Positions 41,915-49,834 of a stretch of 64,000 nucleotides of DNA are shown in pieces. The position numbers were made by a program, and so were the translations under genes. The notes beneath the pieces are model-generated. The model had not been told where the DNA came from, ran no database searches, and saw only the letters and a list, made by a program, of their open reading frames with translations. How positions within the stretch are numbered: the first letter of the stretch is position 1; every line of letters begins with the position of its first letter. The DNA comes from Bacteroidota bacterium (GTDB lineage Bacteria; Bacteroidota; Bacteroidia; Bacteroidales; P3): the NCBI GenBank assembly GCA_017860275.1, contig JAFNAQ010000002.1, positions 57,089-121,088 on the forward strand. The letters run 5' to 3'.

Positions 41915-44464
41915 CTATAACTGCTTAGCGGGATATAACTCACTCCACCAAGAAACATCATCCTTTAGATATTTAGCAAACCAAGCGTAGATAGTATTGT
42001 TCCACTTCTGCCTCTTGCCATAGTCAACTATACCATGGTTTTCTCCCTTAATGGTTATAAATTCTACCTCTTTACCTAGAATCTTTAGAGCGTTAAACAT
42101 CTGAATACTCTCCCCTGTAGGAACATTAGTATCATCAGTACCATGAAGTAGGAGTAGTGGAGTCTTAATCTTATTTGCATTGAACAATGGGCTTCTCTCA
42201 ACATAAATATCCTTCCTATTCCAAGGATAAGAGTTCGCCGTAGCACCAGAGCTATAACTATAACCCCAATATCCTTCACCCCAATAAGAGGTAATGTCCG
42301 ATATACCTGCATGAGATATTGCACAAGCAAAAATATCAGTCTTTGTCTGAAGATACTGCGTCATAAAACCTCCATAGCTTGCACCCATACAACCAATCTT
42401 CTTCGAATCAACAAAGCTATGTTCCTTTGCAAAAAGCTTAACTCCAAATATAATTTCATCAGCCGTTCTCTCACCCCAAGCATTCACATGGCGAGCGGCA
42501 AACTCTTGACCATAACCAATAGTGCCCGAAGGATTAAGAACATAGAACACATACCCTTGGGCAGTATAGAGAAAGGCAGAGTAACGCATCTCAAAGCTCC
42601 TATCAGTAGGTGTAGTCCCAGCATAGTAGTATACAATCACAGGGTACTTCTTCGAGGCATCAAAATCCTTAGGCGTATAGTAACGTCCCTCAATCTTAGT
42701 CCCCTTGTAGTCAAAGTTCCACTCTCTCATCTCACCCAAAGCTAGCTTTACATCAGACTTAGGAAAGAATAAAAGGCTTTGCTTCTTAGTGGAAACATCA
42801 TAAGCATAACTCTTAGCAAACTCATTATAACGCTGACCATAGTACACTATTCTGCGCCCAGACTCATCCACGTCAAACTTAGAAACAATATCCAAACCAA
42901 GCTCCACCTTCTCAATTTGCTTAGAGTTAATATCGTAAGAAAATATCGTAACCGAATCCTTATTAACCGCACTAAAATATATCACACCCTTAGTTGTAAC
43001 CTTATAATCCTCCACTGAAGGTGCAAAGTCCTTAGTTATACACTCCACGGCCTTAGTCTTAGTATTCAAAAGGAAAAGCAAACCATTATAAGAGTTCGGA
43101 ATAACACCCTTTTTCAAAGTATTACCACAGCCACCAAAAGCCTCACCACTACCTTTGACCACAATAAAATCACTATTAGGAATATAACTAGCATTAGAAA
43201 TAAAAGGGTCTTGATTTACCAAAGTATCAATGCGCTTAGACGAAAGCTCTATCTCAAACAAAGAAACCTTATCGAACGGACGCTCAGTTATAGCGTCATA
43301 TCTTAACATCGCAAGAGCCTTATCTCCCGAGGGCTTAATATCGGTAAGCATCACAGAACGATAGCCATAGGTTAAAGGTTCAAGAGACTCAGTCTCGAAA
43401 TCATAAAGAGAAAGATTACTACGATTTCTCCAACCCCCAATCCTATCATCCGGCATTAAATATTGGCGAGCATCCTCTTTAGAAACATCAATCTTACTCT
43501 CTTGGGAAACAATCGCCCTCTGAGAATTTTTATCCTTCGAAGGAATGAAATTTATCGCTCCATCAGGCAGATTATCCGTAATTAAAGTAGAATTGCCCGA
43601 CTTATCTATAACCGTAAACCTTCTTTTATCACCTTTATCCTCAATGTAATAAAGCGCATCCCCAGTATTATAAACATTATCCTTAGGCAAGAAATCAATA
43701 CCCGTAATCCCATCACCACCAAACATTCTTTTAGGCTCATTATCAAGACTATAAACAGAGTAGGAGTACGAACGAGAACCCTTAGAATCCATCTCGTAAT
43801 ACTTCACCAAAGCATAAGCTCCAGAGGGAGAAATACTAGTAGAATATATGCTCTTTCCCTCAAGCATAGACTCCAAAGTAAGCCCATAACTCGGATTTTC
43901 ACCCTCACTAACCTCAATTCCCTTACCCTCAAACAAAGTCTTAAATAAGTGGTTAGCACCCTCACCACTTGTCAAGAAACTTAAAGAAATCAGATGCCTA
44001 CCAGGAGTAAGTTTAAACTCCGTCGAAATTTTCGCATCCTCATTCAAAGAATCCTTAGAGCTAAGACGCTCCTTCACAACCTTACCCTCAAGAGCAATCT
44101 TCACCTTATCAGTACTATAAACCGTTAGTTTACAATTACTAAACTCCTTAGCAGTAAGATAAAAGCAAAACGTAGAAAGCGTAGAATAACCCTTGTTGGA
44201 GCTAAGCGCAACCACATCGTTCTCAGAGTTAAGCTTAGAAGAATGAACCTTAATCTTGTAAGACTCCATCGTCTTTTGGCTAGGCACAATTAGGAGAGAA
44301 TTTCCATCAAACGCCTTCTGATTGTTGTCCAAAGAGTCAAAAAATATTGGCAAAGAGGACTTCCTCTCACCAGAATAAAGGTAGGACGTAACCAAAGTTT
44401 GTCCCATGCCACTAAGACTAAATATAGTCAAAACAGCAGTAAATAATAACGTAATTTTTCTCAT
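41915..44464 (-). CDS. Secreted S9 family prolyl oligopeptidase-like peptidase
   Basis: 849 aa with a signal peptide (about 1-21, ending SGMGQ). A beta-propeller-type N-terminal part (about 100-580) is followed by an alpha/beta hydrolase domain: FDASKKYPVIVYYYAGTTP, the nucleophile elbow GCMGASYGGFMTQ (Ser), HGTDDTNVPTGESIQMF (Asp) and GENHGI (His). This is the DPP4/acylaminoacyl-peptidase-like S9 organisation, cleaving short peptides in the periplasm. The gene uses more C-ending codons than its neighbours. It is convergent with the membrane-protein gene across a strong hairpin. Confidence 0.92.
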   Translation of the reverse strand: MRKITLLFTAVLTIFSLSGMGQTLVTSYLYSGERKSSLPIFFDSLDNNQKAFDGNSLLIVPSQKTMESYKIKVHSSKLNSENDVVALSSNKGYSTLSTFCFYLTAKEFSNCKLTVYSTDKVKIALEGKVVKERLSSKDSLNEDAKISTEFKLTPGRHLISLSFLTSGEGANHLFKTLFEGKGIEVSEGENPSYGLTLESMLEGKSIYSTSISPSGAYALVKYYEMDSKGSRSYSYSVYSLDNEPKRMFGGDGITGIDFLPKDNVYNTGDALYYIEDKGDKRRFTVIDKSGNSTLITDNLPDGAINFIPSKDKNSQRAIVSQESKIDVSKEDARQYLMPDDRIGGWRNRSNLSLYDFETESLEPLTYGYRSVMLTDIKPSGDKALAMLRYDAITERPFDKVSLFEIELSSKRIDTLVNQDPFISNASYIPNSDFIVVKGSGEAFGGCGNTLKKGVIPNSYNGLLFLLNTKTKAVECITKDFAPSVEDYKVTTKGVIYFSAVNKDSVTIFSYDINSKQIEKVELGLDIVSKFDVDESGRRIVYYGQRYNEFAKSYAYDVSTKKQSLLFFPKSDVKLALGEMREWNFDYKGTKIEGRYYTPKDFDASKKYPVIVYYYAGTTPTDRSFEMRYSAFLYTAQGYVFYVLNPSGTIGYGQEFAARHVNAWGERTADEIIFGVKLFAKEHSFVDSKKIGCMGASYGGFMTQYLQTKTDIFACAISHAGISDITSYWGEGYWGYSYSSGATANSYPWNRKDIYVERSPLFNANKIKTPLLLLHGTDDTNVPTGESIQMFNALKILGKEVEFITIKGENHGIVDYGKRQKWNNTIYAWFAKYLKDDVSWWSELYPAKQL

Positions 44465-44504
44465 TTTGTCAATTTATTACAATTTCCTCAAATAATATTT
44501 ACCT

Positions 44505-44513
44505 GCAAAGATA
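44505..44513 (-). promoter_or_regulatory. Promoter -7 box for the S9 peptidase gene
   Basis: TATCTTTGC on the minus strand, 40 bases before the ATG at 44464. Confidence 0.6.
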
Positions 44514-44902
44514 TACAATAAAATAAACGCAGCAAAGCTGAGAATTTTCGAGAGATAAGTTATTTTTCCTCAGACAAAAATTTAGAGTTATGGCGTGAAA
44601 ATTTGAAAAGAACTCAGTACTTTTGATTATACTCTAAATTCCATACTTCTCAAAAATATCACTAAACCTATAAAAGAAGATATGAAATTAAACAAAATAG
44701 ACTTAATAATTGGAAGAAAATATCTATCTTTGAGCATTGAAAACAAACAAAGTATATATCACCACCGAATAAGCACAAGTAACCAAAATCTTACCCTACC
44801 TAGTACGTATAAATATTTACACAGGCAAAAGAGATAGAAATACTGTTGATACGGATGGAAAGAAAATAAAGGACAAACATTATTTTAAAACTGAAAATTA
44901 GT
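44514..44902. other. Intergenic stretch, possible decayed small gene
   Basis: Mostly AT-rich sequence. A promoter-like TATCTTTGA lies at about 44724-44732. From TTG 44737 a frame of 54 codons ends at TAG 44901, but it is interrupted by TAA at 44770. The readable part (VTKILPYLVRINIYTGKRD and further) looks protein-like, so it may be a remnant. Nothing else is evident. Confidence 0.35.
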
Positions 44903-45376
44903 ATGAAAAATATCATTATCATCATCGCTTTGATATTAAGTTGTGAATTATCATATTCTCAAAATAATAATCAATTTAAGCTTGGAGAATACTATAATAT
45001 TTCTTTACGGAAAGATGTTTGGATGTCTCGGAGTATATCAAAATGTAGTCTTGTACTAGATAGCACTGTATTGTACTTATATAGTGATAGTACCTTCAGT
45101 ATGAAGAAATATCATTTATATACGGATTGTCCAGTTACCTTTTATCGTTGCGATTCCACTTGGGGAGCTTATAATCATATAGGTAACAAGCTAATGTTAA
45201 CTAGCGATAAGTCTGATATTGATTATAAACAAGGAGATGGGTTATTCCCTTGTTTATTTTTTGTTGAAGATGATTTATCTATTATTGATAATAAAACTTT
45301 GTGTTATGATTGGAGTAAAGATAAAAGTTATATTTTTAAGCTTATAGATAATAAACGAAACAATGAATCAGATTAG
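44903..45376 (+). CDS. Small secreted protein of unknown function
   Basis: 157 aa with an N-terminal hydrophobic signal (about 1-19: IIIIIALILSCELSYSQ). The LSC could be a lipobox, but the usual spacing and a following small residue are not convincing. The mature part is beta-rich with four or five cysteines (SISKCSLVLDSTVLYLYSDSTF, YTDCPVTFYRCDSTWGAYN). It resembles short Bacteroidetes secreted proteins of lipocalin-like size, but I recognise no family. A strong terminator follows. The region upstream may be a decayed gene. Confidence 0.6.
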   Translation: MKNIIIIIALILSCELSYSQNNNQFKLGEYYNISLRKDVWMSRSISKCSLVLDSTVLYLYSDSTFSMKKYHLYTDCPVTFYRCDSTWGAYNHIGNKLMLTSDKSDIDYKQGDGLFPCLFFVEDDLSIIDNKTLCYDWSKDKSYIFKLIDNKRNNESD

Positions 45377-45429
45377 AGGTTGTTCAAGTAATCATTTGAA
45401 ACCCTACAACAATACAAATTAAATTATAG

Positions 45430-45456
45430 AAGAGGCGAAATGTTATTTCGCCTCTT
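45430..45456 (+). terminator. Terminator of the 157-aa protein gene
   Basis: Perfect 12-bp stem AAGAGGCGAAAT / ATTTCGCCTCTT, 3-nt loop GTT, followed by TTTTTTT. Confidence 0.9.
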
Positions 45457-45498
45457 TTTTTTTAATATAATGTGTATAGGTCAAATAATTTAATTTTT

Positions 45499-45582
45499 CC
45501 TTGATATAAATATTTTTTTCTCTGATAAATTTTTATTTTTCTCAGGGATAGTTTTGGTTTTCTTTGAGAAAGATATGTTTTT
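45499..45582. repeat. 21-bp-period degenerate tandem array (4 units)
   Basis: Units start at 45499, 45520, 45541 and 45562. They share a C(T/C)(C/T)TGA-like head and a T-rich tail (for example CTCTGATAAATTTTT, CTCAGGGATAGTTTT). A near-identical pair occurs at 62991-63032. Confidence 0.75.
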
Positions 45583-45636
45583 TTTGGGTTGGGGGATTTG
45601 GAATTGATGTAGGGCGAGATTTTTTAATAGCAAAAG

Positions 45637-45692
45637 GTTTGGACTTGGCACTAAACATACTTGATTTAGTGCAAGTCTGATCCTATTAAACT
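45637..45692 (+). repeat. 56-bp inverted arm, left copy (element A)
   Basis: Matches the reverse complement of 46200-46255 at 55 of 56 positions. Contains its own stem GACTTgGCACTAAA / TTTAGTGCAAGTC with loop CATACTTGA and one bulged G. Confidence 0.88.
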
Positions 45693-45695
45693 AGT

Positions 45696-45734
45696 TGCGT
45701 GCGTGCACACTACTAAGGGGCGTGCACGCACGCA
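45696..45734 (+). other. Conserved-loop hairpin A
   Basis: Perfect 13-bp stem TGCGTGCGTGCAC / GTGCACGCACGCA with the 13-nt loop ACTACTAAGGGGC. The stem is an alternating purine/pyrimidine sequence, favourable for Z-DNA. It lies 3 bases downstream of the left 56-bp arm. Confidence 0.85.
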
Positions 45735-45771
45735 TGGTTAAAAAGTTTTAAATATACGAAGATGGAGAGTT

Positions 45772-45837
45772 CTGCACTAAGCTAACTTGACTTATTAAAC
45801 TAGGTGCATAGTTGCATTGTACTAAGGGGTATGCAAC
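45772..45837 (+). other. Conserved-loop hairpin B with shortened upstream arm
   Basis: 7-bp stem GTTGCAT (45811-45817) / ATGCAAC (45831-45837) with the 13-nt loop TGTACTAAGGGGT. Upstream, GCACTAAGCTAACTTGACTTATTAAACTAG-like sequence (45774-45802) is a copy of the 56-bp arm from which about 18 bases, including the closing half of its stem, are missing. Confidence 0.78.
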
Positions 45838-45935
45838 AACGCAACAAGATTAATTATCAGATAACTACAAAAATATTAGGCAACATTAACAATAATGGCT
45901 TATGTAGTTTGTTAGCCGACTATATGCTAAAAAGA

Positions 45936-46061
45936 GCTTGATTTTATAAAAAAAATCCCTGATTTCTTGGAAAAAGAAACCGATTTTATGGGAAAAATCA
46001 GGGAGTTTTCAGAAAAAATCGGTGATTTTTTTCAGAAAATCAGTATCGTTTTTTTATTGTT
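45936..46061. repeat. 21-bp-period degenerate tandem array (6 units)
   Basis: Units start at 45936, 45957, 45978, 45999, 46020 and 46041. Most carry TGATTT or CGATTTT at positions 4-10 and a run of A near the end. Two pairs are mutually inverted (TCCCTGATTT with AAATCAGGGA; CCGATTTT with AAAATCGG), giving overlapping long-range pairings. Confidence 0.75.
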
Positions 46062-46162
46062 TTTGAATGGTTCTTCCTTAGCTTTTATCCTCTTTTTGTT
46101 GTACTTTTTTGTGTCTATTACACGTGTTTTTTGTAATTATCTGTAATTCAGTTTCCATACAT

Positions 46163-46191
46163 CATTACACACCTCTTAGTACAGTGTAATG
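46163..46191 (-). other. Conserved-loop hairpin C
   Basis: 8-bp stem CATTACAC / GTGTAATG; on the minus strand the 13-nt loop reads TGTACTAAGAGGT. A second GTGTAATG directly follows at 46192-46199, so an arm has been tandemly duplicated. It adjoins the right 56-bp arm, as hairpin A adjoins the left. Confidence 0.83.
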
Positions 46192-46199
46192 GTGTAATG

Positions 46200-46255
46200 A
46201 GTTTAATAGGTTCAGACTTGCACTAAATCAAGTATGTTTAGTGCCAAGTCCAAAC
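46200..46255 (-). repeat. 56-bp inverted arm, right copy (element C)
   Basis: Reverse complement of 45637-45692 with a single mismatch. The two arms and their hairpins point toward each other, bounding a segment of 619 bp. Confidence 0.88.
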
Positions 46256-46277
46256 TCTTTATTATTAAAAAATATTT

Positions 46278-46445
46278 GGGTTAGGGTTAAGGTAGGTTAA
46301 GGTAAAAAATGAAAATAAAAACTCCTCTATAAATATTATTACGCAAAAAAATATTTTTCAAATAGAAAAAATAAAAATCATATAAGACCTTTGAAATTAA
46401 ATTTAGCTTTAACCTTCCTTAACCCACCTTAACCTACCTTAATCC
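46278..46445. repeat. Facing arrays of the decamer GGTTAAGGTA
   Basis: Left array 46278-46304 (GGGTTAGGGTTAAGGTAGG and on) and right array 46411-46445 in the opposite orientation (AACCTTCCTTAACCCACC and on), about 105 bp apart. Units differ by one or two bases and repeat every ten bases. Could fold into one long stem. Confidence 0.72.
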
Positions 46446-46530
46446 AAATCGCTTTTACTCGCGGTTAATCAGTGGTTTAAGCATAAAAATCTAAGTCGAT
46501 ATTCCTATTGATAAAATAATAGCTAAAATA

Positions 46531-46606
46531 GATTAAAGAGATAGCAACAATAGATCAAAGAGCTAATAAGCTGGAATCAAAATACAGTAGTACTATCTCT
46601 TTAATC
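46531..46606. repeat. 14-bp inverted repeat GATTAAAGAGATAG
   Basis: GATTAAAGAGATAG (46531-46544) and its exact reverse complement (46593-46606), with 48 bases between. Confidence 0.65.
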
Positions 46607-46690
46607 CACTGATGTGTATCTTTATTTTATCCGATTATCTCCTAATAATATTTCTCTTTCTCTTAATAATACACAAGTCAATTATATAAA

Positions 46691-46721
46691 AAAAGAAAGC
46701 TACCCAAGGTAGCTTTCTTTT
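46691..46721. terminator. Bidirectional terminator downstream of the beta-barrel gene
   Basis: 14-bp perfect stem AAAAGAAAGCTACC / GGTAGCTTTCTTTT, loop CAA, with A-run and T-run flanks on both strands. It serves the minus-strand gene ending at 46744. Confidence 0.88.
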
Positions 46722-46743
46722 TTTATATACTCTTTTACAGTAC

Positions 46744-47421
46744 TTATTCTATTATATATACGTATGTGAGTCCGAGTGAATATTGTTGTTGTTTTTCTAA
46801 TCTGTCGCTGGCGAAGTAGTATTGTAGTCCGTATTCTACTCCGAAGGCGTGTTTGGTTGTTGCAATTAGTAGTCCTAAGCGTGGGGTGAAGCCTACTCGG
46901 AATCCAGATTGTCCTTCGTATTCTCTTAGGTAGTAGCCACCGTATCCGTTTTGTTTATTTTCTTCTGTGCTTAGGCTATAGTCGTATCGTCCCCATATTG
47001 CTCCTAGTCCTAATCCTACGTAGGGTTTTAGTCTATCTAGGAAGTTATAATATGTTTCTTCGTTGTGAAGGTAGTAGTTTGCGTAGACAGAGAAGGGTAT
47101 TTGATTGGCAGCGAAGAGATGTTTTCTTGGAATGAATGGCTTTTTGAAGGAGTTAGGGTTGATATAGGCGTAACCTATTTCTGCTCCAACGCTAATCCTA
47201 GCTTCTTGAAACTGATACTCAATGCCAAAGGTAGAACCAAAGCCTTTGTTATAGTTCACCGCAAGGTCGGCTTGTGAATTCATGAAGTATGGCTTTACGA
47301 CGTAGAATATGTCATAAGGCTCGCCATTGCGGAGACGATGACGCTCTTGTGCACTTGCCTTTGGGGTGAAAATTGTGAAAGTAAGTAATGCTGTGATACA
47401 AATGAATAATATTCTTCTCAT
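46744..47421 (-). CDS. Outer-membrane beta-barrel protein
   Basis: 225 aa with a signal peptide (about 1-24, ending PKASAQ). The mature part alternates hydrophobic and polar residues in amphipathic strands rich in Tyr, Phe and Gly (EIGYAYINPNSF, PYVGLGLGAIWGRYDYSL, FRVGFTPRLGLLIATTKHAFGVEYGLQYYF), ending in a YVYIIE terminal strand. This fits a small 8-strand outer-membrane protein of the OMP_b-brl type. Function unknown. It is 37 bases downstream of glnS and could be its operon partner. Confidence 0.78.
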   Translation of the reverse strand: MRRILFICITALLTFTIFTPKASAQERHRLRNGEPYDIFYVVKPYFMNSQADLAVNYNKGFGSTFGIEYQFQEARISVGAEIGYAYINPNSFKKPFIPRKHLFAANQIPFSVYANYYLHNEETYYNFLDRLKPYVGLGLGAIWGRYDYSLSTEENKQNGYGGYYLREYEGQSGFRVGFTPRLGLLIATTKHAFGVEYGLQYYFASDRLEKQQQYSLGLTYVYIIE

Positions 47422-47458
47422 ACTACTTTGGTGTTATATTAAATAATTATTGTTTGTT

Positions 47459-49135
47459 TTAATCTTTCTTCCAAGAATCTTTAAGTGTGCAGGCTCTGTT
47501 GAATACCACTGCCCCTTCTTTTGAGTCGTAATCTACTGAGAAGTAGCCCAAACGTTCAAACTGGAATTTGTCCAAATGCTTAACGTTCTTTAGACTTGGC
47601 TCACACTTGCAGTTCTTTAGAATTTTCATAGAGTCAGGGTTGATATTATCTAAGAAGGTCTTTCCATCTTCAGTCTTCTCTGGAGTTTCGGATATGAAAA
47701 GTCTATCGAAGAGCCTTACCTCTGCGTTTATATGGTTGTTTGCGTCAACCCAGTGGATTGTTCCCTTTACTTTTCTTCCGTCAGGGGAATTACCTCCACG
47801 TGAGGCAGCATCGTATGTGCAATGTATTGTAGTTATATTTCCTTGAGAGTCTTTTTCGACAGATGTACATGTGATAAAGTATGCGTAACGAAGTCTTACC
47901 TCATTTCCTAGTGAAAGTCGGAAGTATTTCTTTGGAGGGTTTTCCATAAAATCATCACGCTCAATATATAGGGTGTTAGAGAATGTAAGTTTTCTTGTGC
48001 CTGCATTCTCATCCTCAGGATTGTTTATTGCCTCAAGCTCTTCGGTTTGTCCCTCAGGGTAGTTGTCAATAACCAACTTAATAGGGTCTAGTACTGCCAT
48101 TACTCTATTAGCTCTCTTGTTTAGGTCTTCTCTTAATGAAAACTCTAAACGACCAACGTCGATGAAATTATCTCTCTTTGCAACTCCAATACTATCGCAG
48201 AAGTTTCTTATTGCCTCAGGTGTATAGCCACGACGTCGGAAACCACAAATTGTAGGCATACGAGGATCGTCCCAACTGCTAACATGACCTTCTTGAACTA
48301 GTTGCAGAAGCTTTCTTTTGCTCATTACCGTATAAGAAAGATTTAAACGAGCAAACTCATACTGATGTGAAGGGAAAATTCCTAATTGTTGAATAAACCA
48401 ATCGTATAATGGACGGTGAACATCAAATTCAAGGGTGCAGATTGAGTGGGTGATATTCTCTATAGAGTCACTTTGCCCATGAGCATAATCATACATAGGA
48501 TAAATGCACCACTTATTACCTGTTCTATGGTGTTCTGTATGAAGAATACGATAAAGGATAGGGTCACGCATATGCATGTTAGTATGAGCCATATCAATTT
48601 TAGCTCTAAGTATCTTTTCTCCATCGGCATATTTTCCATCTCTCATTTCTTGGAAAATTCTTAGGTTTTCCTCTGGAGTTCTATCTCTATAAGGACTATT
48701 CTTTCCTGGGGTTTGAACTGTCCCTCTATTTAATTTTATTTCATCTTGAGTTTGGTCGTCAACATAGGCAAGCCCTTTCTTTATCAACTCACAAGCCCAT
48801 AGATATAATTGCTCAAAATAATCAGAAGCATAATGTTCCTCAGCCCAGTTAAAGCCTAACCATTTAATGTCTTCTTTTATGCTGTCAACATATTCAACAT
48901 CTTCCTTAACAGGGTTAGTATCATCGAAACGGAGATTAGTTCTTCCATTGTATTTCTTACCTAAACCAAAATTCAAACAAATACTTTTTGCATGACCAAT
49001 GTGAAGATAACCATTAGGTTCTGGAGGAAAACGTGTTATTATACTCTTGTGTATACCATTGTTTAAATCATTCTCAATTATCTCCTCTAAAAAATTTAAT
49101 GAAGGTTTTTCATTAACAATATTTGTTTCTTCCAT
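47459..49135 (-). CDS. glnS: Glutaminyl-tRNA synthetase
   Basis: 558 aa class I synthetase. It has [24 protein letters not shown] (HIGH motif), [23 protein letters not shown], the KMSKS-equivalent [15 protein letters not shown] and a C-terminal anticodon-binding beta-barrel domain (about 340-558). Glutamine charging is direct rather than by amidotransferase in this organism, as expected where glnS is present. Own promoter, divergent from the DUF3109 gene. Confidence 0.96.
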   Translation of the reverse strand: MEETNIVNEKPSLNFLEEIIENDLNNGIHKSIITRFPPEPNGYLHIGHAKSICLNFGLGKKYNGRTNLRFDDTNPVKEDVEYVDSIKEDIKWLGFNWAEEHYASDYFEQLYLWACELIKKGLAYVDDQTQDEIKLNRGTVQTPGKNSPYRDRTPEENLRIFQEMRDGKYADGEKILRAKIDMAHTNMHMRDPILYRILHTEHHRTGNKWCIYPMYDYAHGQSDSIENITHSICTLEFDVHRPLYDWFIQQLGIFPSHQYEFARLNLSYTVMSKRKLLQLVQEGHVSSWDDPRMPTICGFRRRGYTPEAIRNFCDSIGVAKRDNFIDVGRLEFSLREDLNKRANRVMAVLDPIKLVIDNYPEGQTEELEAINNPEDENAGTRKLTFSNTLYIERDDFMENPPKKYFRLSLGNEVRLRYAYFITCTSVEKDSQGNITTIHCTYDAASRGGNSPDGRKVKGTIHWVDANNHINAEVRLFDRLFISETPEKTEDGKTFLDNINPDSMKILKNCKCEPSLKNVKHLDKFQFERLGYFSVDYDSKEGAVVFNRACTLKDSWKKD

Positions 49136-49204
49136 CTTGTTCTTGTTATCTGTGAAATATCAATAATTCGCGTTAGTTTTCGTTATTTAGATTAACTAAA
49201 GTAT

Positions 49205-49213
49205 GCAAAAATA
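49205..49213 (-). promoter_or_regulatory. Promoter -7 box for glnS
   Basis: TATTTTTGC on the minus strand in the divergent glnS/DUF3109 region. Confidence 0.55.
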
Positions 49214-49234
49214 CGTTTTTTCTTATAAATTCAG

Positions 49235-49243
49235 TACTTTTGC
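49235..49243 (+). promoter_or_regulatory. Promoter -7 box for the DUF3109/pfp genes
   Basis: TACTTTTGC, 18 bases before the DUF3109 ATG, with TTTTTTCTT upstream; its -33 region overlaps the glnS promoter zone. Confidence 0.6.
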
Positions 49244-49261
49244 ACTAAAATATTAAGAAAA

Positions 49262-49813
49262 ATGTTGGTAGTTGGAAATAGTATTGTTAGCGACAATATT
49301 AAAGATGTGAAATTTTGTTGTAACCTTTCTCTATGTAAAGGAATGTGTTGTGTGGAGGGAGATGCAGGAGCACCACTTGAGAAAAAGGAAATTAAGATCA
49401 TTGAGAAATATTATTCTAAAATAAAGCCATACATGACAAAGGAGGGTATTGAGGAGATTGATAAGTATGGTATAGATGATGAAGATATTAGTGGGGAATT
49501 ATGTACGAGGATAATAGATGGTAAGAACTGTGTTTTTCTAACCTTTGATAATGACATTGCTATGTGTGCAATAGAGAAGGCATATTTGGACAATGTTATT
49601 GACTTTAGAAAACCAATATCTTGTCATCTCTACCCAATTAGGGTTCAAGACTATGGTGAGTTTCAGGCTGTGAATTATCATGAATGGGATATTTGTAAAT
49701 TAGCCCTTGAGCAGGGAGAAAAACAAGGGACTCCTTTATATGTAATATTAAAAGAACCCTTAGTTCGAAAGTTTGGACAGAAATGGTATGATGAGCTTTT
49801 GGCTCAAATTTAA
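49262..49813 (+). CDS. DUF3109 family cysteine-rich protein
   Basis: 183 aa. It has the family signature FCCNLSLCKGMCCVEGDAGAPL near residues 20-41 and a later CAIEKAY, ISCHLYPIRV and WDICKLALEQG. These eight or so conserved cysteines suggest a metal or iron-sulfur site related to the YkgJ-type zinc/iron proteins. No biochemical role is established. It is followed by the PPi-phosphofructokinase gene after 21 bases. Confidence 0.82.
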   Translation: MLVVGNSIVSDNIKDVKFCCNLSLCKGMCCVEGDAGAPLEKKEIKIIEKYYSKIKPYMTKEGIEEIDKYGIDDEDISGELCTRIIDGKNCVFLTFDNDIAMCAIEKAYLDNVIDFRKPISCHLYPIRVQDYGEFQAVNYHEWDICKLALEQGEKQGTPLYVILKEPLVRKFGQKWYDELLAQI

Positions 49814-49834
49814 AATATATAAAATAAGTTTGCT

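Larger units (their letters stand above)
45457..46690. other. Gene-free 1.2-kb region dense in structured repeats
   Basis: No credible coding frame on either strand. It contains two 21-bp-period arrays, two 56-bp inverted arms, three conserved-loop hairpins, facing GGTTAAGGTA decamer arrays and a 14-bp inverted repeat, each listed separately. It lies between two terminators pointing into it, so transcription through it would need its own promoter; none is obvious. Confidence 0.75.

Noticed and set aside
45499-46061. CRISPR array in the 45.5-46.1 kb region
   Set aside because: The periodic units follow each other without unique spacers, differ between units, and no cas genes are seen.
46081-46140. 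Small RNA gene or tRNA in the 1.2-kb gene-free region
   Set aside because: No cloverleaf with a T-loop GTTC motif or acceptor stem was found in this region or in any other gap of the window.
45696-46191. Integron attC sites
   Set aside because: attC sites keep core-site sequences at the ends and vary in the loops; here the loop is conserved and the stem varies. No integrase gene is near.
47568-47846. 92-codon plus-strand frame inside glnS
   Set aside because: Antisense to well-conserved glnS sequence with no independent evidence.
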